Shown: positions 41,607 through 51,198 of the stretch, piece after piece
Layout of the letters: each line of letters opens with the position of its first letter
How positions within the stretch are numbered: position 1 is the stretch's first letter
DNA from: Rhodocyclaceae bacterium
Lineage (GTDB): Bacteria > Pseudomonadota > Gammaproteobacteria > Burkholderiales > Rhodocyclaceae
Direction of reading: 5' to 3'
Length of the DNA: 64,000 bases
Assembly (NCBI GenBank): GCA_030824275.1
Contig: JAVBXY010000005.1
Coordinates: forward strand, 186,001-250,000
Translations under genes and position numbers: made by a program
The notes under the pieces: generated by a model
What the model saw: the letters and a program-made list of their open reading frames with translations, nothing else
Databases searched by the model: none
Told to the model about the DNA's origin: nothing

Positions 41607-43460
41607 CTACCGTGCAGCCGTCGCCTGCCCATACTCGGCAACGACGCAGCGATCCCGTCCCGCATGCTTGGCGGCATACAGGGCGCGGTCGCAGCGGAGA
41701 TAGAGGTCATCGAAGCTTTCAACGTCACTGCTCGCCAGTTCGGCGGCACCGCCGCTGATGGTGATGTAGCTGCTGGTGGCGCTGTCTGGATGAGGCAGCG
41801 CCAGGTGATGCAGGGCCAGGCGCAATTCCTCGAACAGACGGGCTGCTCCCGCGGCGTCGGTGTCCGGCAGCAGCAGGGCGAACTCCTCGCCACCGACGCG
41901 AGCCGCCAGGTCGCCGGGGCGGCGCGCGGCATCACCCAGCAGCGACGCGATCGTAGCCAGGCAGACATCGCCTTCGGCATGGCCGAGGGTGTCGTTGTAG
42001 GCCTTGAAGTGATCCACGTCGAGCAGCAGCAGGGCGAGCGGAGAGCGGGTGCGACGGGCGCGGCTGGTCTCCCTGGCGCGGGCTTCGTCGAAAGCGCGAC
42101 GATTGGCCAGGGCGGTGAGCGGGTCGGTGCGACTGAGGCGTTCCAGTTCGGTGTTGGCGACTTGCAGGTCCTGCTGTGTGTTGTCGAGCTGTTGCAGGGA
42201 GCGCTGTTGTGCCAGGGCGCTGGCGACGATCTGGCCGAGCAGTTCGAAGAATCCGGTTTCCCGGTCGCCCCAGGGCTCGTCGGCGTCTGCGTTTCGCGCA
42301 CGGCCAAGAAGCAGGATGCCGTGCTGGCTATCGCGCACCTGAAGCGGAATCGCCACCAGCGAGCCCAGGCCCAGGCGCTGGAATTCCGCCAGCGATGCCT
42401 CCGTTGTCTTCGCCAGGTTGTCAATGCGCAGCACGGCGTGCGCGGCCAGATGCAACTGAGCCCAGTGTGACAGATCGTGCTGGCTATTCGGTGAAAGGGC
42501 GACGGGTGCGGACAGGCGTTCCGATTGCCAGTAGGTATCGATGTGGCAGCCGGCGTCGCCGTCCGGCACCAGTACACCGGCAAAATCGAGGCCGCCGTAG
42601 CGACCGATCTCGGTCAACGAACGGGCGATCTGCGGCACGATCATTTCGTGGGGCAGGCTGATGAGCCCGGTGGACATGTTCAGGGCATGGCGTTCCAGGC
42701 CTTCCAGGAAGCTCAGGCGGCGCTCGCGATATTCCGCCAGTTCCGCCAGTTGGTCACGGTTCTGCGCCAGGTCCCGTTGCAGGTCACGTTGCCGTTGCAG
42801 GTGGGTGGCGAGGGAGCTGCGCATCTCGCTGAAGGCCCGTGCCAGGCGTGTCATTTCCTCGCTGGCATACAGGGCGTCCGTGCGCAGTGGCGGCGCATCG
42901 TCGCCCGGCGTCCAATTGGCGATCTGCGCTGAGATGTCACGCAGGGGGGCGGCGGCCTCCTTGTCGAGGGTGCGGAACAAGGCATAGCCACCAGCGGCGA
43001 GCAGGACGGTGAAGATGCCCAGCATCTGCACCAGATGGCCCTGCACGGCGGCCACCAGTGTCGTTCGGTCGGCGGCAATTTCGAGAGTGCCGACATCATG
43101 GTCCTGGTGTCGCAGGGTGATCCTGTGGATCAGGATGGGTTCGTGACTGGAGCTGTCACGGGCGTCGAAATGGAATTCGTTGCGCGTGAAGGTGTGCACC
43201 GTGACGTGCGCGATACCCGGGATGCGCACCATCGCCTGCAACTGGCTTTCCACCAACGGCCGATCCACTAGCCAGAGGCTTTCCGACAGTGGACGGGAGA
43301 AGGCGTTGCCGACCTCGATGACGCGGCTTTCCAGATCTTCCGCTTCGTCCTGCCATGCCGTGATCGCCAGCATGGCGGCGGTCGCGATGAGCAGGAGTAG
43401 CAGGATGTAGAGGATGCGGCGGCCGATGCGTGTGGCCAGCGTATGTGTTCGACCGCTCAT
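41607..43460 (-). CDS. Membrane GGDEF diguanylate cyclase with periplasmic sensor
   Basis: 617 residues: membrane helix at about 15-36, periplasmic sensor region to about 140, second helix about 143-164, HAMP-like linker and coiled coil to about 250, GAF-like domain (about 255-425), then GGDEF (about 440-605) with D-P-L-T-A-L-A-N-R-R, V-D-H-F-K-A-Y-N-D and intact G-G-E-E-F. The start overlaps the stop of the upstream periplasmic binding protein gene as ATGA, so the binding protein probably supplies the ligand signal. glnS follows after 35 bases. Confidence 0.9.
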   Translation of the reverse strand: MSGRTHTLATRIGRRILYILLLLLIATAAMLAITAWQDEAEDLESRVIEVGNAFSRPLSESLWLVDRPLVESQLQAMVRIPGIAHVTVHTFTRNEFHFDARDSSSHEPILIHRITLRHQDHDVGTLEIAADRTTLVAAVQGHLVQMLGIFTVLLAAGGYALFRTLDKEAAAPLRDISAQIANWTPGDDAPPLRTDALYASEEMTRLARAFSEMRSSLATHLQRQRDLQRDLAQNRDQLAELAEYRERRLSFLEGLERHALNMSTGLISLPHEMIVPQIARSLTEIGRYGGLDFAGVLVPDGDAGCHIDTYWQSERLSAPVALSPNSQHDLSHWAQLHLAAHAVLRIDNLAKTTEASLAEFQRLGLGSLVAIPLQVRDSQHGILLLGRARNADADEPWGDRETGFFELLGQIVASALAQQRSLQQLDNTQQDLQVANTELERLSRTDPLTALANRRAFDEARARETSRARRTRSPLALLLLDVDHFKAYNDTLGHAEGDVCLATIASLLGDAARRPGDLAARVGGEEFALLLPDTDAAGAARLFEELRLALHHLALPHPDSATSSYITISGGAAELASSDVESFDDLYLRCDRALYAAKHAGRDRCVVAEYGQATAAR

Positions 43461-44569
43461 TTAAGAAAGGGCAGGATCGAAAAGCGGTAGTCGCGCAGGC
43501 GCGGGTTGTGGGCGCGGCTGAAGGCACGGAAGTCGAGGCCGGACATCCGGCCCTGGGCCTGCCACTCAAGGAAACGGCCAGCCTGCGCGGGCGTCAGCAT
43601 CACGAACAGCGGCTCGACGCGCTCCAGCGGACCGACGGCGGCGAAATCCTGCTTGTGGTGGTAGTCGTAGAGCATCACCATGGCCCAGCCGCCGGTGGAG
43701 AAATGACCGCTGGCGAGAGCGCTCAGCCGGCCATCACGCAAGGCCTGCATGGCCTCCGCCGAGTTGTTGAGGCCCGACAGCAGCAGGTCGCGCCCCGGCT
43801 GGAGGCCGGCGGCGGTGGCGGCCTCCATGGCACCGAAGGCCATCAGGTCGTTGGCGCTCCACAGCAGCCGCGTATCGGGGTGGCGACGCAGCAAAACCTC
43901 CGTCTGCTCGCGAGCACGAGTCTGGTTCCATTCGCCATACACCACCTGGCGCAGCACGATGCCGGGGCTCTCGGCGACTGCGCGTTGCAGGCCGGCCTCG
44001 CGTTCGATGCCCGCTGCCGTGCTGCGGTCGCCGTTGATTGCCAGCATCGACAGCGGCGCTGTCGCCGGCCAGCGCTTGCGGCCGGTCTGGATCAATTGCT
44101 GCGCCATGCGATAGCCGGCATCCTCATTGTTCGGCACCAGGCTGCCGATCCAGTGCGGGGCGGATTCGCGGGGCCTGCCGGCGGCGCGCTGCTCGTCCGC
44201 GCTCAGGGTGTTGTTGATGAAGAAGACGCGGATGCCGCTTTTCGCGGTGATGCGCAGGATTTCGCTTCCGACCTGTTTTTCGTTGACCACGACGAGGTAG
44301 TCCGGCCGCTGGCTACGGCTTACCACCTTGTTCGCATTCCCCAGCATGCGCAGCGGGTCGCGTTCAGCGTAGAGCACTTCCAACTCGGCGCCGAGACTTT
44401 CTGCCGCCGCCTGCATGAACTGGCTGACGCTGACCCAGAACTTCTCATCCGACTTGCCGGGGTTGAGGAAGGTTACGGACATGGCCAGGGTCGGCAAGGC
44501 GAGCAACAGCAAGCCGACGGCGACGGCGTGACGAAACAGCAATGACAGTTTTGGCGGGAGAGGAGCCAT
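43457..44569 (-). CDS. Periplasmic binding protein, sugar/autoinducer-type
   Basis: 370 residues from ATG 44569. An N-terminal hydrophobic signal segment (about 10-32) is followed by a type 1 periplasmic binding protein fold (V-T-F-L-N-P-G, I-R-V-F-F-I-N-N, M-L-A-I-N-G-D, W-S-A-N-D-L-M-A-F-G-A). No ABC permease or ATPase is nearby. Instead its stop overlaps a membrane GGDEF gene, a layout like LuxP with LuxQ. The ligand is unknown. Confidence 0.85.
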   Translation of the reverse strand: MAPLPPKLSLLFRHAVAVGLLLLALPTLAMSVTFLNPGKSDEKFWVSVSQFMQAAAESLGAELEVLYAERDPLRMLGNANKVVSRSQRPDYLVVVNEKQVGSEILRITAKSGIRVFFINNTLSADEQRAAGRPRESAPHWIGSLVPNNEDAGYRMAQQLIQTGRKRWPATAPLSMLAINGDRSTAAGIEREAGLQRAVAESPGIVLRQVVYGEWNQTRAREQTEVLLRRHPDTRLLWSANDLMAFGAMEAATAAGLQPGRDLLLSGLNNSAEAMQALRDGRLSALASGHFSTGGWAMVMLYDYHHKQDFAAVGPLERVEPLFVMLTPAQAGRFLEWQAQGRMSGLDFRAFSRAHNPRLRDYRFSILPFLK

Positions 44570-44658
44570 GGGCCGGGCAGGTCGGTTTTTGTGCCTGCAT
44601 GCTAGCACCGGGAGCATGTCATGTCGCTGACAGCGGCCTGCCGAGGCATAATCAGGCC

Positions 44659-45138
44659 ATGCATTTTGAACACCTCGTCGCCATCAATGATCCGGGCCTG
44701 CCATTGCTCGCTGCCCTCAGCCGGCACCAGGTCTGGTTCGGCCTCATGCATCGCGTCAAGGACGCCCGCCCTTTCCTGCCGGGGCTGGAGCAATGCGACA
44801 TCCTCCACCGTGGCGACGGTGTCGTCGAACGTCGCCTGAATTTCGGTGCGGCCCAGGTTCACGACCGGGTGTTCTTTGCCGAGAACGATTGGGTTCGCTT
44901 CGATACCGAGGCCACTGCCCAGCACGGCGGTGGCCGCTTGACCATCCGCATCGAAGAGCCCGACGCCGGATGGCTGCTGCTTCGCTTCATCTACGAGACC
45001 GTGCATGCCATCGGTGCCGAAGCGGAGAACGACGCCTACGACGCCTATCTGCGCCAGGCCTACGAAGCGGCCGACATCGACACCGTGCGCGTCATCCGCG
45101 AGCTGGCGGCGCTAGCGACTAGCGGCGTCCCTCACTGA
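44659..45138 (+). CDS. SRPBCC family protein (DUF1857/AtaL-like)
   Basis: 159 residues from ATG 44659. Soluble, with the layout of a small START/SRPBCC ligand-binding fold: V-W-F-G-L-M-H-R-V-K-D-A-R-P-F-L-P, then a beta-rich middle and a long C-terminal helix. Substrate unknown. It precedes crcB by 14 bases on the same strand and is divergent from the periplasmic binding protein gene. Confidence 0.75.
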   Translation: MHFEHLVAINDPGLPLLAALSRHQVWFGLMHRVKDARPFLPGLEQCDILHRGDGVVERRLNFGAAQVHDRVFFAENDWVRFDTEATAQHGGGRLTIRIEEPDAGWLLLRFIYETVHAIGAEAENDAYDAYLRQAYEAADIDTVRVIRELAALATSGVPH

Positions 45139-45152
45139 TGAGGGAGTAGCTC

Positions 45153-45536
45153 ATGAACGGACTCGCATTGCTCGCCATCGGTATCGGCGCCGCCTTCGGC
45201 GCCTGGCTGCGCTGGGGCCTCGGCCTCTGGCTCAACCCCCTGTTCGTCACGTTGCCCATGGGCACGCTGGCGGCCAACCTGCTCGGCGGCTATCTGGTCG
45301 GCGCGGCGGTCACGGTCTTTCATTTCAACGTGGACCTCTCGCCCGAGTTGCGGCTCTTCCTCATCACCGGCTTCCTCGGCGGCCTGACCACCTTCTCCAC
45401 CTTTTCCGCCGAGGTCGTGTCGCTGATCCAGCATGGCCGCTACGCCTGGGCCATGGGCGCCGCCTCGCTGCACCTGTTCGGTTCGCTGCTGATGACCGGG
45501 CTGGGCATCTTTACCATTCACAAACTCGCCGCTTAG
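45153..45536 (+). CDS. crcB: Fluoride channel CrcB/Fluc
   Basis: 127 residues with four hydrophobic helices forming half of the dual-topology fluoride channel. N-terminal [19 protein letters not shown] and the signature [10 protein letters not shown] are all present. GGGAG lies a few bases before the ATG. I see no fluoride riboswitch in front of it or of the preceding gene. Confidence 0.95.
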   Translation: MNGLALLAIGIGAAFGAWLRWGLGLWLNPLFVTLPMGTLAANLLGGYLVGAAVTVFHFNVDLSPELRLFLITGFLGGLTTFSTFSAEVVSLIQHGRYAWAMGAASLHLFGSLLMTGLGIFTIHKLAA

Positions 45537-46432
45537 CGCGGGCGAGGCAGCACCAGGGCCATCCCACCCGCCAGCGGCACCAGCGCCAGCAGGTCCATCG
45601 TGCCCAGTGTTTCGCCGAGCAGCGCTGCCGCCAAAGCGATGCTGAAAAATGGATTGAGCAGGTGGAAGCTGCTGGCCCGCCCGGCGCCGCCGTGGCGCAC
45701 CAGCCAGAGCATCATCAGCGTGGTGCCGATCGACACCGGCCCGGCCTGGTAGAGCAGGCTGCCGAAGAAGGCCGTGCCGGGTTCGAAACGCAGGCCTTCG
45801 AACAGCACCGCCAGCGGCAGCAGGGCCAGGCCCGCCACCAGCAGTTGCGCCGTCGCCGTCCGCCAGGGATCGCCACGCCCCGATGCCTTGCGATTGAGCA
45901 GGGTGCCCACGGCCAAGGCCAGGCTGCCGAGGCAGATGGCGGCCACTGCCCAGGGATCGAGGCCGTCCATCCGCAGGCGCCAGCCCATGATCAGCAACAC
46001 CGCGCCAAAGGCCAGCAGCAGACCCAGCACGGCGCGCGGCCGCAATGTCTCGCCCTGCCAGAAGGCCGCCATCAGCGCGGTGAACAGGGGGGCGGTGCAC
46101 ACCAGGATCGCCGTCAGCGCCGCTGGCACCGTCGCCATGCCGATGTAGGTCAGACCCAGATAGGCCGCGTTGGCCAGCAGGCCGGCCAGCAGCGCCACCG
46201 GGTCGGGTCGGCCCAGGCGCTGGCCGGTGAGCCGAAGTCCGAGGTAGAGCAGGGCGCCCGCCAGCAGAAAGCGCAGGGCCAGCAGGGTCAGCGGCGCGGC
46301 GACGCCAAGGCCGATCTTGCCGGCGATGAAGGCCGAACTCCAGAGCAGGCTGAAAGCGATGCCGACGACGGCGAGTTGCGAAGTCGAAGGCGCCGGCAAG
46401 GACGGGGCGGCGAGGACAGTGGTGCTGGTCAT
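45533..46432 (-). CDS. EamA/DMT-family transporter
   Basis: 299 residues, about ten membrane helices in the two-repeat EamA pattern ([12 protein letters not shown] early; [12 protein letters not shown] in the second half). Divergent from a LysR gene across 101 bases, so the LysR protein may control it. Substrate unknown. Convergent with crcB, overlapping by 4 bases. Confidence 0.85.
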   Translation of the reverse strand: MTSTTVLAAPSLPAPSTSQLAVVGIAFSLLWSSAFIAGKIGLGVAAPLTLLALRFLLAGALLYLGLRLTGQRLGRPDPVALLAGLLANAAYLGLTYIGMATVPAALTAILVCTAPLFTALMAAFWQGETLRPRAVLGLLLAFGAVLLIMGWRLRMDGLDPWAVAAICLGSLALAVGTLLNRKASGRGDPWRTATAQLLVAGLALLPLAVLFEGLRFEPGTAFFGSLLYQAGPVSIGTTLMMLWLVRHGGAGRASSFHLLNPFFSIALAAALLGETLGTMDLLALVPLAGGMALVLPRPR

Positions 46433-46533
46433 GGCGAGTCTCCGGTATCAGGGCAGGCCCAGAGTAGAGACTGTTATCTTATGAGTAAAATTGATAATAT
46501 ATGATTCATCATTGCAAACGGAAATGATGCGCC
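46433..46533. promoter_or_regulatory. Divergent AT-rich promoter region, EamA/LysR
   Basis: The 101-base gap contains an unusually AT-rich stretch (about 46472-46520). TTATC (46474-46478) and GATAA (46493-46497) form an inverted repeat with a 14-base spacer, and ATGATTCATCAT follows at 46501-46512. These are plausible LysR-type operator and promoter elements, but no exact T-N11-A site is clear. Confidence 0.45.
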
Positions 46534-47424
46534 ATGACCCCCACCCGCCACCTCGACATGGACCTGCTGCGCACCCTGGTCGCTATTGCCGACAGCGGCA
46601 GCTTTTCCGCCGCCGGCCAGCAGCTCGGTCGCACCCAGTCCGCCATCAGCCTGCAGATCAAGCGCCTCGAAGAGCTGGTCGGGCAAACCCTGCTCGACCG
46701 CGCCAACGGCCGCGTCGTCGGCCCCACCGAGGAAGGCCGGGTGCTGATCGACTACGGCCGGCGCATCCTGCGGCTCAACGACGAGGCCTATAGCTGCTTC
46801 GCCCAGCCGGGGCTGGCGGGCCGCCTGCGGGTCGGCGTGCCCGAGGAGTTGATGGAGGGCATCTTTCCCGACGTCATGGCTGCTTTCGCCCGCGCCTGCC
46901 CGCGCGTGGAGATTTCCCTGCGCTGCGACATCTCGGTGCGGCTGGCGGCGGCCCTCGATGCCGGCGATCTCGACGTCGCCGTGGTCAAGCGCGTGGGCAG
47001 CGAAGCGAGCGGCGGCCGGGCGAGTGGACGCATATTGCGGCGCGAGGCCATGGTCTGGTTCGTCGGCGAAGGCAGCGACGCCCATCGCCGCACGCCCCTG
47101 CCCCTGGCCGTGTTCCATGAAGGCTGCGTTTTCCGCGTCGCTGCCCAGGCGGCCCTGGCCCGCGCCGACCGGCCCTGGCAGATCAGCTTCGTCGGCAACA
47201 GCTTCACTGGCATCCGCCATGCCGTGGCCGCCGGCCTGGCGGTGAGCCCCCTGCCACGCAGCATGGCCTGCGACGGTTTGGTGCAGGTCAAGAGCGGCCT
47301 GCCCAAACTGCCCATGACCGAACTGGTGGCCTGCTTTCCCGGCGGCACGGCCTCGCCGGCCGCCCAGCGCCTTGTCGATCTGCTGGAAACACGACTCTGG
47401 GGGCCGACGGTGGCGGCGGCCTGA
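46534..47424 (+). CDS. LysR-family transcriptional regulator
   Basis: 296 residues. N-terminal winged helix-turn-helix (about 8-68) with L-V-A-I-A-D-S-G-S-F-S-A-A-G and S-A-I-S-L-Q-I-K-R-L-E, then a periplasmic-binding-protein-like effector domain (about 95-290). Divergent from the EamA transporter gene, its most likely target. Confidence 0.92.
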   Translation: MTPTRHLDMDLLRTLVAIADSGSFSAAGQQLGRTQSAISLQIKRLEELVGQTLLDRANGRVVGPTEEGRVLIDYGRRILRLNDEAYSCFAQPGLAGRLRVGVPEELMEGIFPDVMAAFARACPRVEISLRCDISVRLAAALDAGDLDVAVVKRVGSEASGGRASGRILRREAMVWFVGEGSDAHRRTPLPLAVFHEGCVFRVAAQAALARADRPWQISFVGNSFTGIRHAVAAGLAVSPLPRSMACDGLVQVKSGLPKLPMTELVACFPGGTASPAAQRLVDLLETRLWGPTVAAA

Positions 47425-47441
47425 CCGGTAGAATCCGGCCG

Positions 47442-50400
47442 ATGAAATTCGATCCCGAGGCCCGCCGGGCGGCACGGCCTGCCATCAGCTTTGACGAATC
47501 CCTGCCGGTCAACGCCCGCCGTGCCGAAATCGCCGCCGCCATCCAGAAGCATCAGGTCGTCGTCATCTGCGGCGAAACCGGTTCCGGCAAGACCACGCAA
47601 CTGCCGAAAATCTGCCTCGAACTCGGGCGCGGGCTCAAGGGCCTGATCGGCCACACCCAGCCGCGCCGCATCGCCGCGCGGGCCACGGCCACGCGCATTG
47701 CGCAGGAATTGAAATCCGAGATCGGCCAGCACGTCGGCTTCAAGATTCGCTTCACCGACAAGACCACGCCGTCGAGCTACATCAAGCTGATGACCGACGG
47801 CATCCTGCTGGCCGAGACACAGACCGATCCACTGCTGCGCCAGTACGACACCCTCCTGATCGACGAGGCCCACGAGCGAAGCCTAAACATCGACTTCCTG
47901 CTCGGCTACCTAAAGTCGGTGCTGGCGAGACGGCGAGATTTGAAGGTGATCGTCACCTCGGCGACGCTGGATGCTGAACGCTTCAGCAAACATTTCGACG
48001 GCGCGCCGGTGATTGAAGTTTCCGGCCGCCTCTACCCCATCGAGACCCGCTACCGTCCCTTCGACGAGAAGAAGGACACCGATCTCAACGACGCCATCGT
48101 CGACGCCGTGGACGAAGCCCATCGCACCGGCCCCGGCGACGTGCTGGTCTTCCTGCCCGGCGAGCGCGAGATCCGCGAGGCAGCGGAAGCATTAAGAAAG
48201 CACCATCCTCCCGGCCTCGAAGTGCTGCCCCTGTTCGCCCGCCAGACCGCCGTCGAACAAGGCCGCGTCTTCGCGCCGCATCAGGGCCGCCGCGTGATAT
48301 TGGCGACCAACGTCGCCGAGACCTCGCTGACCGTGCCCGGCATCCGCTACGTCATCGACTCCGGCCTCGCCCGCGTCAAGCGCTACAGCCATCGCAACAA
48401 GGTCGAGCAGTTGCAGGTGGAGCCCATCGCCAAGGCAGCGGCCAGCCAGCGCGCCGGTCGTTGCGGCCGCGTTTCCGCCGGCGTCTGCATCCGCCTCTAC
48501 GACGAAGAGGATTTCAACAAGCGCCCGCCCTACACCGAGCCGGAAATCCTGCGCTCCTCGCTGGCCGGCGTCATCCTGCGCATGAAGTCCCTGCACCTGG
48601 GCGACGTCGAGGACTTCCCCTTCCTCGAAGCGCCGCTGCCGCGCATGGTCGCCGATGGTTATCAACTGCTCGCCGAACTCGGTGCCATCGACGAGACGAG
48701 CAAGGAACTGACCAAGGTCGGCTTTGAGTTGGCCAAGCTGCCGCTGGACCCGAAGATCGGCCGCATGATCCTCGCCGCCCGCGAACACAACTGCCTCAAG
48801 GAAGTGCTGATCATCGCCGCCGCCCTGGGCACGCAAGACCCCCGCGACCGGCCGCAGGAACAGGCCGCCGCTGCCGATCAGGCGCATGCGAAATGGAAGG
48901 ACGAGAAATCCGAGTTCCTTTCCTATCTCAAGCTGTGGGCCGCCGGCGACGAAATCTGGAAACACGAAACCTCCAACAAGCAGCGCCAGTGGTGCCGGCA
49001 GAATTTCATCAACTGGCTGCGCCTGCGTGAATGGCGCGACGTGCATGGCCAACTGATGACCCTGTGCCACGAACACGGCTGGAAGGAGAACCAGATCCCC
49101 GCCAGCTACGAGGCCATCCACAAGGCCCTGCTGACCGGCCTGCTCGGCCACATCGGCCTCATCAGCGAAGATGACAAGAACTACCTCGGCGCCCGCGGTA
49201 TCCGCTTCTACATCCATCCGGGTTCCAGCCTGGTGAAGAAGGCCGGGCGCTGGATCGTCGCCGCCGAAGTGGTCGAGACTTCGCGCCTCTTCGCCCGCTG
49301 CGTCGCCCGCATCGAGCCGGAATGGCTGGAGCAGGTGGGCGCCCATCTGGTGCGCAGCCACATCTACGAACCGCATTGGGAAAAGGGCCCGGGCCAGGTT
49401 GTTGCCTGGGAGCGGCTGACCCTGCACGGCCTGATGATCCACGCCAAGCGGCGCGTGCATTACGGCCCCATCGACCCCAAGCTCTCCCGCTCCATCCTGA
49501 TCCGCTCGGCCCTCGTCGAAGGCGAGATCGGCGAGGACTGGGCCAAGCGCTGGCGCTTCTTCCAGCACAACCAGAAACTCAAGAACGAGATCCAGAAGCT
49601 CGAACACAAGTCGCGCCGGCCCGACGTGCTGGTGGACGACGAACTGGTCTACGCCTTCTTCGATGCGGTGATTCCCGAGGGCATCACCACCCTGGCCGCC
49701 TTCGAGCACTGGCGGCGCGAGGCCGAGGCGCAGAACCCGAAGCTGCTGTGCCTGGAAAAAGACCAGCTCATGCGCCACGACGCGGCGGGCATCACCACCG
49801 ACGCCTTCCCTCCCTCGCTGGAACACCGTGGTCAGAGCTTTAAGCTCGTCTACCACCACGATCCCGGCGCCGCCGACGACGGCATCACGCTCTCGCTGCC
49901 GCTGGCCGCCCTCAACCAGTTGCCGGTGAATCGCTGCGAATGGCTGGTGCCCGGCCTGCTGAAAGAGAAGGTCATCGCGTTGTTGAAAACGCTGCCGCAG
50001 AAGTACCGCCATCGCGTGCAGCCCATCGACGCCTTCGCCGAAGAGTTCGCCGACGCCGAGCATGATCGCGACGAGACGCTCGTGCGTGCCCTGACCCGCG
50101 CCGTCGAAGAGAAGATCGCGCTCAAGCTGCCGCTGGATGCCTTCCGCAGCGGCGAACTGCGCTCGCACCTGTTCATGAATTTCCGCCTCCTCGACGAGCA
50201 TGGCGGCACGCTGGCCCTGTCGCGCAATCTGTCGGAACTGCGCGCGCAGTTTGGTGGCCGCGCCGCCGAGGCTTTCGCCAATGCCGATATAAAAGTCGGC
50301 GCTGGCGACACGGCAAGCACTACTGTTGTCGAGGGCGAAAAGGCCACGGGTTGGGCCTTCGGCGCCCTGCCCGAGTTATTGGAGTTGAAGGTCGCCGGCC

Positions 50401-51188
50401 GCAGCGTGATCGGCTTCCCGGCCCTGATCGACGAAGGCGACGGCGTGCGCCTGACCGCCTACGACACCGAGGACAAGGCCCGTCTCGAACACCGCAAGGG
50501 CCTCGCCCGCCTCTTCGCCCTGCAACTCAAGGAGCAGGTGAAAGCCGTCGAACGCATCCCCGGCCTGCGCGACATCGCCATGCAGTTCATGTCGCTCGGC
50601 ACCGAAGCCGAACTCAAGCAGCAACTGGTCGCCGCCACCCTGGAGCGCACCTGCCTGCAAGACCCGCTGCCCGCCGACGAGAAGGGCTTCGACGAACGCC
50701 GCGAAGCCGCTCGCGGTCGACTGCTGCTCGTCGCCCAGGAGATCGCTCGTATGGTCGGCGCCATCCTCACCGAGCATGCCGCCCTGCAAAAGAAACTGCA
50801 TGGCATGCAGAAGGCCTTCCCCCAGGCCTGCGCCGACATCACCGCGCAGATGGCCGCGCTGCTCCCCAAGCGTTTCATCACCGCTACGCCCTTCGAGCGC
50901 CTGCAACACTATCCGCGCTACCTCAAGGCCGCCAACCTGCGTCTCGAAAAGGCCCGCGCCGACGCCGCCCGCGACGCGCGCTGGATGAGCGACTGGCAAG
51001 GCCTCGCCAAGCCGTGGGAGCGGGAGCGTGGCAACATGCAGAAATCGGGCGTGGTCGATCCCTTCCTGGAGGAATTCCGCTGGCTGCTCGAAGAGCTGCG
51101 CGTCGCGCTCTTCGCCCAGGAACTGAAAACCCCGTCGCCGGTCTCGGTGAAACGCTTGCAGAAAATGTGGGAGGGCAGGGAGAGATGA
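47442..51188 (+). CDS. hrpA: ATP-dependent RNA helicase HrpA
   Basis: DEAH-box helicase of 1248 residues, close to the E. coli length of about 1300. Walker A G-E-T-G-S-G-K-T-T, D-E-A-H-E-R-S, S-A-T and Q-R-A-G-R-C-G-R are present, followed by the HA2 region, OB-fold domain and the long HrpA-specific C-terminal half (DUF3418-type). Two copies of the 26-bp repeat lie in the gene. One is near residue 158 (K-S-V-L-A-R-R-R) in the well conserved helicase core, at normal length; the other is at 951-958 (K-V-G-A-G-D-T-A) in the variable C-terminal half. Confidence 0.96.
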   Translation: MKFDPEARRAARPAISFDESLPVNARRAEIAAAIQKHQVVVICGETGSGKTTQLPKICLELGRGLKGLIGHTQPRRIAARATATRIAQELKSEIGQHVGFKIRFTDKTTPSSYIKLMTDGILLAETQTDPLLRQYDTLLIDEAHERSLNIDFLLGYLKSVLARRRDLKVIVTSATLDAERFSKHFDGAPVIEVSGRLYPIETRYRPFDEKKDTDLNDAIVDAVDEAHRTGPGDVLVFLPGEREIREAAEALRKHHPPGLEVLPLFARQTAVEQGRVFAPHQGRRVILATNVAETSLTVPGIRYVIDSGLARVKRYSHRNKVEQLQVEPIAKAAASQRAGRCGRVSAGVCIRLYDEEDFNKRPPYTEPEILRSSLAGVILRMKSLHLGDVEDFPFLEAPLPRMVADGYQLLAELGAIDETSKELTKVGFELAKLPLDPKIGRMILAAREHNCLKEVLIIAAALGTQDPRDRPQEQAAAADQAHAKWKDEKSEFLSYLKLWAAGDEIWKHETSNKQRQWCRQNFINWLRLREWRDVHGQLMTLCHEHGWKENQIPASYEAIHKALLTGLLGHIGLISEDDKNYLGARGIRFYIHPGSSLVKKAGRWIVAAEVVETSRLFARCVARIEPEWLEQVGAHLVRSHIYEPHWEKGPGQVVAWERLTLHGLMIHAKRRVHYGPIDPKLSRSILIRSALVEGEIGEDWAKRWRFFQHNQKLKNEIQKLEHKSRRPDVLVDDELVYAFFDAVIPEGITTLAAFEHWRREAEAQNPKLLCLEKDQLMRHDAAGITTDAFPPSLEHRGQSFKLVYHHDPGAADDGITLSLPLAALNQLPVNRCEWLVPGLLKEKVIALLKTLPQKYRHRVQPIDAFAEEFADAEHDRDETLVRALTRAVEEKIALKLPLDAFRSGELRSHLFMNFRLLDEHGGTLALSRNLSELRAQFGGRAAEAFANADIKVGAGDTASTTVVEGEKATGWAFGALPELLELKVAGRSVIGFPALIDEGDGVRLTAYDTEDKARLEHRKGLARLFALQLKEQVKAVERIPGLRDIAMQFMSLGTEAELKQQLVAATLERTCLQDPLPADEKGFDERREAARGRLLLVAQEIARMVGAILTEHAALQKKLHGMQKAFPQACADITAQMAALLPKRFITATPFERLQHYPRYLKAANLRLEKARADAARDARWMSDWQGLAKPWERERGNMQKSGVVDPFLEEFRWLLEELRVALFAQELKTPSPVSVKRLQKMWEGRER
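47911..47936 (+). repeat. 26-bp dispersed repeat, copy 10 (hrpA helicase core)
   Basis: Forward copy with two changes (T at the first base, GGTGCTGG). Read as K-S-V-L-A-R-R-R, where related helicases have a similar basic stretch of equal length. Confidence 0.8.
50291..50316 (+). repeat. 26-bp dispersed repeat, copy 11 (hrpA C-terminal half)
   Basis: Forward copy with one change near the end (GGCAA for GGCGA), AC at the variable pair. Read as K-V-G-A-G-D-T-A. Confidence 0.92.
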
Positions 51189-51198
51189 GGCAAGCACG

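Noticed and set aside
45153-45200. Possible fluoride riboswitch before crcB
   Set aside because: The gap to the preceding gene is only 14 bases, and no riboswitch-like structure was seen upstream of that gene either.
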